DNA of 64,000 bases from an uncultured Jannaschia sp. (lineage in GTDB: Bacteria; Pseudomonadota; Alphaproteobacteria; Rhodobacterales; Rhodobacteraceae). The position numbers and the translations under genes were made by a program. Below the pieces are notes generated by a model. That model saw only the letters and a program-made list of their open reading frames with translations. It ran no database searches and had not been told where the DNA came from. Below, piece after piece: positions 55,174 to 62,363 of the stretch (its first letter is position 1; each line of letters starts with the position of its first letter). The DNA is taken from assembly GCF_947494025.1 (NCBI RefSeq), contig NZ_CANLTQ010000010.1:46153-110152 (forward strand), written 5' to 3'.

Positions 55174-55986
55174 ATGGAAAAACTGCAAGCCGCTCTGGAT
55201 ACGGCCCGCAAGACCCGGTCGGGCGTTCCGAAGGGCCGGATCGCCACCCCCAGCGGGCGCCGCATCGCGCCGGGCGACGGCGAAAGCCTGTCGGTCCTCT
55301 GGCGGGAGCTTGCTCCGTTCGACGTCGACAATACCCTGCTCGAAACCAACCGGATCGTCAGCCGCGCGGCCAACAGCGCGGCCGCGCCTTTCGACATCCT
55401 GCGCACCAAGGCGCTCCTGCAGATGCGTCAGAACGGCTGGAAGCGGCTCGCCATCACCTCGCCGATGCCGAGCTCGGGCAAGACGACGATGGCCTGCAAC
55501 CTCGCGCTCGGCCTCGGCCGGCAGCGCGACCTGCGTGCGATCCTCTTCGACCTCGACCTGCGCGACCCCTCGGTGCACGAGGTCCTGCAGGTCCGCCCGC
55601 AGGCCTCGATCGGCCGGGTGATGTCGGGAGAGGTCGATTTTGCCGACCAGGCGATGCGGTTCGGCGACAACATCGCCGTCTCGATGGCCCAGCACGCCGA
55701 GGTCGACCCCGCGCGCCTGCTACTGGCAGAAGAGACGGCGCATGTCCTCGACGAGATCGAGGCGCGCTACCGGCCCGACCTGATGATCTTCGACCTGCCC
55801 TCGATGCTGGTCAACGACGACACGCGTGCCTTCCTCAAGAACGCAGACTGCGCCCTCATCGTCGCCCGCGCGAACACCACCCGCTACGCCCAGTTCGACA
55901 CCTGCGAGCGCGAGATCACCGAGCAGACCAACGTCCTCGGCGTCGTCCTCAACGCCTACCGCCACGCGGGGAAGGGCGGGGACTGA
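55174..55986 (+). CDS. CpsD/CapB-type tyrosine-protein kinase (BY-kinase)
   Basis: 270 residues. A basic N-terminal segment precedes the ATPase fold: Walker A MPSSGKTTMACNLALGLG, Walker A' RAILFDLDLRDPSV, Walker B DLMIFDLPSML. It should act as the cytoplasmic kinase partner of the Wzz-like protein, cycling to regulate polymerisation. The C-terminus (NVLGVVLNAYRHAGKGGD) has no tyrosine cluster, so the usual autophosphorylation tail is missing or replaced. It lies 48 bp after the Wzz gene and ends the operon. Confidence 0.88.
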   Translation: MEKLQAALDTARKTRSGVPKGRIATPSGRRIAPGDGESLSVLWRELAPFDVDNTLLETNRIVSRAANSAAAPFDILRTKALLQMRQNGWKRLAITSPMPSSGKTTMACNLALGLGRQRDLRAILFDLDLRDPSVHEVLQVRPQASIGRVMSGEVDFADQAMRFGDNIAVSMAQHAEVDPARLLLAEETAHVLDEIEARYRPDLMIFDLPSMLVNDDTRAFLKNADCALIVARANTTRYAQFDTCEREITEQTNVLGVVLNAYRHAGKGGD

Positions 55987-55989
55987 GCC

Positions 55990-56012
55990 GCGGGGCGCTG
56001 CCGCCGTTTTTT
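55990..56012 (+). terminator. Weak terminator-like stem with T-run
   Basis: GCGG (55990-55993), 7-nt loop, CCGC (56001-56004), then CG and TTTTTT (56007-56012). The stem is only 4 bp, but its position right after the kinase gene and before a convergent gene fits an end of transcription. Confidence 0.35.
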
Positions 56013-56020
56013 CTGGAACC

Positions 56021-58435
56021 TTATGCCCGACGAAGCCGTCGAACCGGAACATTCCGACCGACCGTCTCGATCGCGCGCCTGACCCACGCGTCCACGGGCC
56101 GGTAAAGAAGCCATAGAAGCGTCCCCCCGGTGACGGCTACGACCACCGCGACGAGGGGCGGCAGGGTCCCCGTGATCTTCTCGAGCAGGCCGCGGATCTG
56201 GAAGTGCGTCAGATAAATCATCAGCGAGGCGTTGGCGACGTGCCGCAGGACGGGTGTCAGCACGCGGGGCACGCTCACCGCGGGGAGGAGCGCAATCGCC
56301 AGCACCGCCACGACGACGAACCGGATCTCGGGTCCTGAAAAGGCGATCCAGCCCAGCAGGAACACCCCTGCCGTGCCGAGACGCGCCGGAAGGCCGCGTG
56401 CGAAATGCATCGCCGCGCCGCACAGGAACATCCACATCAGCAGGTGCGGCAGCCGCCGGAACAAATGGTCGGTGTCCCAGATCCGGTCGCTCGCGACCAT
56501 GATCCCGACCGCTGCCACCGCTGCCCCGAGCGTCAGAAGGAAGGGACGCGCGGCCAGCGCCGCACGGCACCGCGCCGAGAAGAGCGGCAGCGACAGAAGC
56601 GTCAGGCCCTGCACGTAGGCGTCGATGAACCAGGCATCCCCCGCGATGTCGGGCCGGATCCAGTTCCCCAGAAGCGTGTAGGCGAGCGGATCGCCGTATC
56701 CCGTCCCGGCCCAGATCGCGAGGCCGACGAGCCAGGTCAGCACCACGATCCGCAAGAGCAGGGTAAAGATCGCGCCGACATCGCCGGTCCGCTCGACCGC
56801 CGGGATCGTGAACATCGCGAAGTTCAGCCCGGCAACGAAGAAGAGGGCGAAGGCCCCCGTGCCGCCGTAGTCGAAGAGGCCGAAATGGCCGATCACGACA
56901 AGGCAGATGGCGAGCGCGCGGATCAGGGTGGGCGTGTCGAGGCTCGCGAAGGGCGAGGGGGCCTTCGCCTCCAACGCGCCCGCCGGCACCTCCTGCCAGT
57001 TCTCCGGCAGCCCGCCCAGAATACGCTCCAGATCGAGCGCGACGGCCAGATAGGTGAGGCTGTCCCCGCCCAGGTCGACGAAGCGCGTCCGGTCCGTCAC
57101 CGTCCGGCCGGGGAAGTTCGCGCGGAACACCTCGAGCGCGGTGCGGGGCTTCGCATGCGCGGACGGAGTCGACGGAGTGCCCGCCTCCGTCGGCTCGGCT
57201 TCCATGTCCCGGCGAAGCGCCGCGCGCCGGATCTTGCCGGACCCGGTCCGGGGCAGGGCGTCCACCTCGCAAAGCCGGAACGCGTCGCCCGCCGTGACGC
57301 CGCGCAGGGCCAGCGCCGCGACGATCACGGGCCGCGCGACCTCCGGCGCTTCGATCGTCCCGCGCTCGATCGCGACGAGGGGCAAATGGCCGCGCATCGG
57401 ATCGGGCACGCCGACCACGGCGAAGCGGCCCTCGAGCGCCGGCAGGGCGGCGGCGATGTCGCGTTCCAGCCCCTCGGCGCTCAGCTTGATGCCGCCGAGG
57501 TTGATCTGGTCGTCGAGCCGGCCGCGGTAATGGAGATGACCGCCTTCGATGGCGCCCGCATCCTGGGTCACGAACCAGCCCTCGTCGTCCGTGAGCGGAT
57601 GCAGCCTACCTTCCGGGTCGAGCCGGCCGAGCGCGACGTGCTCCCCCCGCAGACAGATCCGGCCCGTCGCGTCGATCCGGACCTCGACCGGGCCATCCAC
57701 CGCGCCAACGGAATCGAGCGCGTCCGGATCGGTTTCGGAGATGTCGAGAAAGGTGGAGCGCGACGCCTCGGTCAGCCCGTAATGCTGCACGATCCGGGCC
57801 CGGGGGAAGAGGTCGCGCATCGCGGACTTCTCCGCGCCGGTCATGAACTGGCTGCCGATCTCGATCCAGCGGACCCGGTCGGCCACCGGCGCGAAGAGAT
57901 CGGCGGCACGCAGGATCACCCGGGCAAGACTCGGCACGACCGAGACGGCGTTCACCTCGCCCGCTGCCAGCAGATGGCGCAGCTCGATCGGATCGAAGGC
58001 CGCGGGGATGTAACTCCGCCCGCCCGCGGCCGCGACCGCCCGGACCCGTCCCAGCCCGAAGGAATAGGCCACCGGGACGCCCACGTATTCGCGAATCTCG
58101 GGCGTGACGCGCATCGCCGCGTTGAGGCGCTCCACCGTACTGTCGAGGTTCCGGCGGCTCAGCACGATGGCCTTGGGCAGGCCTTCGGTCCCCGACGAAA
58201 AGACGATCTGCGCCGGTTCGTCTGAATGCGATAGGGCGAGGGGCCGGTCGAACCATGCTCCGCTCGCGGCCGGGACGTCGACTTCGACCGCCTTTGTCAA
58301 TACGGGATGCGTCGCCACGTCGGGTCGCACGACGGCGAAAAGGCGGCTCGCCTCGAGATGGTCGAAGACCGCGCCAAGGAACGCGACGTCGTTGCGGGCA
58401 GGCAGGGCATGGACGGGAGCAGAAAGTCGCTTCAT
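56021..58435 (-). CDS. Three-domain fusion: acyl/aminoacyl-adenylating enzyme, acyl carrier domain and acyltransferase-3
   Basis: 804 residues. Domain 1 (to about 410) is an AMP-binding enzyme: P-loop SSGTEGLPKA (80-89), HYGLTEAS, YRGRLDDQINLGG hinge region and catalytic-type Lys401 in TGSGKIRR. Domain 2 (about 430-485) is a carrier with the phosphopantetheine Ser459 in DLGGDSL. Domain 3 (about 505-790) is a multi-helix acyltransferase-3 with His517 in VVIGHF. The plan resembles DltA-DltC-DltB-type activation plus transfer in one chain, so it may put an acyl or amino acid on a glycan. Domain 1 is short at the N-terminus for the family. The start is ATG at 58435; a GTG at 58450 is possible. 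Confidence 0.85.
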   Translation of the reverse strand: MKRLSAPVHALPARNDVAFLGAVFDHLEASRLFAVVRPDVATHPVLTKAVEVDVPAASGAWFDRPLALSHSDEPAQIVFSSGTEGLPKAIVLSRRNLDSTVERLNAAMRVTPEIREYVGVPVAYSFGLGRVRAVAAAGGRSYIPAAFDPIELRHLLAAGEVNAVSVVPSLARVILRAADLFAPVADRVRWIEIGSQFMTGAEKSAMRDLFPRARIVQHYGLTEASRSTFLDISETDPDALDSVGAVDGPVEVRIDATGRICLRGEHVALGRLDPEGRLHPLTDDEGWFVTQDAGAIEGGHLHYRGRLDDQINLGGIKLSAEGLERDIAAALPALEGRFAVVGVPDPMRGHLPLVAIERGTIEAPEVARPVIVAALALRGVTAGDAFRLCEVDALPRTGSGKIRRAALRRDMEAEPTEAGTPSTPSAHAKPRTALEVFRANFPGRTVTDRTRFVDLGGDSLTYLAVALDLERILGGLPENWQEVPAGALEAKAPSPFASLDTPTLIRALAICLVVIGHFGLFDYGGTGAFALFFVAGLNFAMFTIPAVERTGDVGAIFTLLLRIVVLTWLVGLAIWAGTGYGDPLAYTLLGNWIRPDIAGDAWFIDAYVQGLTLLSLPLFSARCRAALAARPFLLTLGAAVAAVGIMVASDRIWDTDHLFRRLPHLLMWMFLCGAAMHFARGLPARLGTAGVFLLGWIAFSGPEIRFVVVAVLAIALLPAVSVPRVLTPVLRHVANASLMIYLTHFQIRGLLEKITGTLPPLVAVVVAVTGGTLLWLLYRPVDAWVRRAIETVGRNVPVRRLRRA

Positions 58436-58747
58436 GGGAAGAACGTCCACTTCGACGGCTGAGGAATGCCTCGCGTGGATGGTCGACGACGTTTAAAGCC
58501 CGGTTCGCGCCTGGAACGATAATCTCAAGCAAGCTATTTAAATGTAAGGAAATGCTTCTGTAGGCAGCATCTACAATTGTGCCGGTGCATCGGAAGGTCG
58601 TGAAGCGACAACCTTTCCTTCGGCGCTCCTATTCGGCTTACGCCGGGCAAGCTTGCATCCCGGGATTGATGCGTGGAGACGCTTCCTTAGCAAAGCGCCT
58701 CGTATTCGCCGAAGCACTCTCGATCCTTCCCGAACTGGTCCGGTCAC
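58436..58747. promoter_or_regulatory. Divergent control region
   Basis: No gene was found. An AT-rich stretch near 58520-58580 holds the palindrome ATTTAAAT (58536-58543) and the dyad TGTAG (58559-58563), 7 bp, CTACA (58571-58575). Promoters for the fusion gene and the flippase gene should lie here, but no clear -35/-10 pair was found. Confidence 0.35.
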
Positions 58748-60103
58748 GTGATAGCTCGCCTCAGAACCTTCGTCTCCAGCGACAGCATCCGTGACCGTGC
58801 TCTAAAGGGAACCGCGATCTCCGTTGTGACGGTCGGGGCTGGCCATGTCCTGCGCTTCGCCTCGAACCTCGTCCTGACGCGCCTGCTGTTTCCCGAAGCC
58901 TTCGGGCTGATGGCCCTCGTGCAGGTCGTCCTGTCGGGAATGACGCTGATGTCGGATATCGGGTTGCGCATTTCGGTCATGCAGAACCCGCGCGGCGACG
59001 ACGAGGACTTTCTTAACACCGTCTGGACGATGCAGGTCCTGCGCGGCGTCCTTCTCTGGCTGATAACCTGTGCCCTGGCTTTCCCCATGGCAGAGGTCTA
59101 CGACCAGCCCCTTCTGATGAGCATCTTGCCGGTCGCTGGTCTCTCTCTTCTCGTCAAGGGATTTCACACGACTAACGTGCTGACCGCACAGCGGCACATG
59201 CGGATTGCCCGCTATTCCTGGATGACCCTCATCGCGCAGGGGGCCCAGATTGCGGCCATGGCGATCCTAGCCTACATCTTGCAATCGGTCTGGGCGCTCG
59301 CGATCGGAACGATCTTCCATGCCGTCGTCATGCTCTTCCTCTACCAGAGATACGTGCCCGGGATCCGGAACCGGTTTCGCTATGACCCGGCCAACATGCG
59401 GGAGATTTTCTCCTTCGGAAAATTCCTCTTCATCAGCACGCTTGCGACCTTCGCCATCTCCCAAAGCGACCGGGCCATCCTGGGCTTGGCCATCCCGATC
59501 GACCTTCTGGGCATCTACGGGATCGCTTTCACGCTCGCGACGCTGCCCTCGACCCTGTCGAGCTCCGTAGTCGGCTCGATCGTCTTTCCGCTCTACCGGA
59601 TGCGCCACCCATCCGAGAATCCGGTGAACCGGGCGAACCTGTTCCGGGCCCGGCGCCTCGTCGTAGGCGGGACCCTTGCGCTCAACGTCTCCATGGCAAT
59701 GATCGCTCCGTGGTTCGTCTCCCTGATCTACGACGACCGCTACGTCCTGGCCGGTCCGATTGCGGTGATCCTTTGCATGGCAAACGTGCCACTTGTTGTG
59801 TTCAGCGGTGTCATGCACGCGGTTCTCGCCAAGGGAGATTCCTTCCGCGTCATGATCATGAACGTCACGAATGCGGTGCTCCAGACAGGGTTCATGTACG
59901 TCTTCGTCATGTCGACCGGGATTGTCGGAGCGGCGCTTGCTATCGGTCTGACCCAACTCCTGACCTATCCGCTTCTGGCCATGTTTCTACGGCGCTATGG
60001 AAGCTGGGACATTCGAGGCGATCTGGTCCTCATGTCCGGAGGACTCACGGCAACCGGGCTGGCCTGTGCATGGCATTGGGACAAGATTCAGCAGCTGCTC
60101 TAG
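58748..60103 (+). CDS. Oligosaccharide flippase, Wzx/MOP superfamily
   Basis: 451 residues with about twelve hydrophobic segments spread over residues 20-440. The opening ALKGTAISVVTVGAGHVLRF followed by NLVLTRLLFPEAFGLMAL is typical of Wzx-type flippases in the PST group. It would move the undecaprenyl-linked repeat unit across the inner membrane for the Wzy-like polymerase. The start is GTG. It is the last intact biosynthetic gene before the IS remnants. Confidence 0.9.
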   Translation: MIARLRTFVSSDSIRDRALKGTAISVVTVGAGHVLRFASNLVLTRLLFPEAFGLMALVQVVLSGMTLMSDIGLRISVMQNPRGDDEDFLNTVWTMQVLRGVLLWLITCALAFPMAEVYDQPLLMSILPVAGLSLLVKGFHTTNVLTAQRHMRIARYSWMTLIAQGAQIAAMAILAYILQSVWALAIGTIFHAVVMLFLYQRYVPGIRNRFRYDPANMREIFSFGKFLFISTLATFAISQSDRAILGLAIPIDLLGIYGIAFTLATLPSTLSSSVVGSIVFPLYRMRHPSENPVNRANLFRARRLVVGGTLALNVSMAMIAPWFVSLIYDDRYVLAGPIAVILCMANVPLVVFSGVMHAVLAKGDSFRVMIMNVTNAVLQTGFMYVFVMSTGIVGAALAIGLTQLLTYPLLAMFLRRYGSWDIRGDLVLMSGGLTATGLACAWHWDKIQQLL

Positions 60104-60113
60104 GCCTATCTAC

Positions 60114-60561
60114 GGCGTTGTTGCACGAAGGCTGCCCGGGATTCACATCGCGAGTCCCGCGGCATAGTTGGGTGGCATGTCCAAGCCCGCGCCCATCCGC
60201 TACCGCACTCTGAACTGGTCTGCCTACAACGCCGCGCTGCGTGATCGCGGATCGCTGAAGGTCTGGTTCGACCCGTCGACGCCGTGGCATGCGGCGCCTT
60301 CGGGCAAGCGCGGCGCGGAGCCAGTCTATAGCGGTGAGGAGGATCAGGAAACGGCCCGGGGGACCGTTTCCCCGACGAGCGCGATCCAAGCGTGCCTGAC
60401 AGCTGACGGTGAAGGTCCTATTCGGCCTGCCGCTGCGGCAGACGACCGGCTTCGTGGCAAGCCTGCTGCGGCTCGTGGGCCTCGATTGGCCGGTTCTAGT
60501 TTTCTCGACGCTCTGCCGACGCCAGAAGGCGCTGGCCATGCAGCTGTGTAATTTCAAGCTT
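60114..60561 (+). mobile_element. Truncated IS5-family element
   Basis: The left end appears near 60114 with GGCGTTGTTGCACGAAGGC, similar to IS5-type ends. It contains only the 5' part of a transposase gene and is cut at about 60561, where the IS30-like element begins. No right end is seen on the far side of that element, so the rest of the copy is lost. Confidence 0.65.
60177..60561 (+). pseudogene. IS5-family transposase, frameshifted and truncated
   Basis: MSKPAPIRYRTLNWSAYNAA starts the protein and KVLFGLPLRQTTGFVASLL continues it in another frame, with a junction near 60400-60410. An 8-bp stem (GGAAACGG at 60347-60354 and CCGTTTCC at 60364-60371) looks like a small insertion between these parts. 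Everything after the LCRRQKALAMQ region is missing, including the catalytic DDE core. It cannot be functional. Confidence 0.85.
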
Positions 60562-61738
60562 GGTTGCGACACGTCTTTGATCCTTCACGTGATCCGTTTC
60601 ATTTCGGCGGCGAAGGCTTCCGCCGGGGTCGCGTAGCCGAGGCATTTGCGTGGCGTACCGTTGAGCCGCGCGCAGAGCTTCGTGAGCGCGTTCTCGGTCA
60701 GGTCCGCGACCGGCGTCTCCGAGGGCAACCAACGCCGCACGCGGCCGTTCGCGTTCCCGACCGCACCTTTCTGATGCGGCGCCTGCGGGTCGTCCGAGCC
60801 AGACGTCGATCCCGGTGGCCTTCGTCAGCTTGGGCCAGGCCAGAAATTCGAGTCCTCGGTCGAACGTGACCGAGCGGCGGGCCGGCGCTGGCAGGGGACC
60901 GAGCAGTCCGGCCAGTCGGCCCAGGACCCGGCGCGACCGCCGATCTGCGTTGCGATACAGCGCCACGTAGCGCGTCTTTCTCTCCATCACCGTCGCGACG
61001 TTGGCGTTTCCATGGCTGCGCTGGAAGATCATCAGATCGTTCGGCGCGCTTACGCGGCCCCGCCGGGGCCACGGTCACGCCTCACCCCAATGGCCGAACT
61101 CTTGGCGTCCAGCCACGGCTTCAGACCGCCGATGGATCGAGCGGTTCTCCGGGAACACCGCCGCACGTGGCTTGCGACCCAGGCGGACGCGCCGTTTCTT
61201 GCGCCGGTACGGCAGAAAGCGCGCAAGCCGCCGTTCCCGGCCTTCGTCCGAGTAGACGCAAGCGTAAATCGTCTCGTGGCAGACGTACACGCCGCTGCCG
61301 TCGCGCCGGAGCCGACCGGCGATCTGCTCCGACTCCAACCAGCCCGCAGCCGGTCGATGATCGAAGCGAGAAGCAGCGGCTCCCTTGCGAGCTTCCGCCG
61401 CCGATATCTGCGTCGCGCCGCCATCGTCTGCGCCACCGAGCTGTAGTCGCCATCGAGATACAGGTTCTCTTCGTCGGTGAACCTGTTCCGCTTGAGCTCA
61501 CGATAGATCGTCGAGCGGTGACGTCCGATGTTCCGCGCGATCTCCGCCACGGCTACGCGCGCGTTCATCATTCGCTCAATATGCCGTCGTTCCTCGATCC
61601 CGAGCTCCACATGCGCCATCGTGCTTCCTCCCAATCCGTCAGAAGGATCGGAGACATGTCGCAAGCCAGAATAGAATCGGCCCGGCAACAAAACGTGCGC
61701 TTGCAAGTATTATTATGTAATTATCACTTGCGACAACC
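60562..61738 (-). mobile_element. IS30-family element remnant
   Basis: About 1.18 kb holding a broken IS30-type transposase on the minus strand. The proposed ends read GGTTGCGACACG (from 60562) and, on the other strand, GGTTGTCGCAAG (to 61738); they agree at 9 of the first 13 bases, so the boundaries are approximate. It sits directly against the cut IS5 copy, so one element probably inserted into, or recombined with, the other. Confidence 0.6.
60585..61619 (-). pseudogene. IS30-family transposase with several frameshifts
   Basis: The N-terminal HTH (IEERRHIERMMNARVAVAEI, then GRHRSTIYRELKRNRF) starts at the ATG at 61619. A second frame carries CHETIYACVYSDEGRE and LPYRRKKRRVRLG. A third carries NVATVMERKTRYVALYRN and VTFDRGLEFLAWPKL (DDE region). 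The C-terminal part (GRVRRWLPSETPVADLT, LCARLNGTPRKCLGYATPAE) is in yet another frame and ends with TGA at 60585. At least three frame changes make it inactive. Confidence 0.88.
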
Positions 61739-62363
61739 CGCTTGTATTGTGCGGAAATCCGCCGAGTATTCTAAATACTGAACAGTTCTTCTGGAACGCG
61801 GGCCATCCTAAGCCGGCCGTTGATCGGCGCGTCGTCGCCAATCCATTGGAATATCCGAAACGGAAACTACGCGGCGATCGCAATGACGGTTGTAGTTCCG
61901 ACCTGTATGTTATGCATTGAATCTATGACGAAATTGACCGGCTTTCCAAGAATTACATAATTTTCAAGATAATCAGTTCCAGATGTCAATCCGGTATATC
62001 GGCTAATTTTCCAATTGCTCTGCGAGAACCCGCATCTGCGGGGGCGGGCGTCCGCTGATCTGCCCGGGGGTACGGTTGTTTCCCGACAAAAACCTAAGCA
62101 AACCGTCCCGATCGAAAATACCTGTATCGAGACAAGATGATAGAGCCGGATGTCCCTACGTCAAATGCCGTTTCTTGTCTTAACCGATTGGAAACCATGC
62201 TGTCCGAAACCACTGACGCGATAACGGCTCCGATCAACCTGACCAGTCACTGATCTGGTCGCTTAACTCCATCTTAACCCAGAATCACAACCACAGGTTG
62301 CATCACTGGAACGCCAAGCGGGCGCTCGACCTCGCTTGCACGCATATCGAAGAGGATAGAAAC
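61739..62363. other. AT-rich gene-free stretch
   Basis: About 625 bp, clearly richer in A+T than the coding regions. A palindrome AGTATT (61765-61770), CTA, AATACT (61774-61779) lies close to the IS30-like end. No conserved small gene or RNA was recognised. The promoter and leader of the gene starting near 62364 should be at its right side. Confidence 0.45.

Noticed and set aside
53731..55695. Minus-strand open frame of 654 codons opposite the Wzz and kinase genes
   Set aside because: Antisense to strongly supported genes; the translation is typical G+C-driven shadow sequence.
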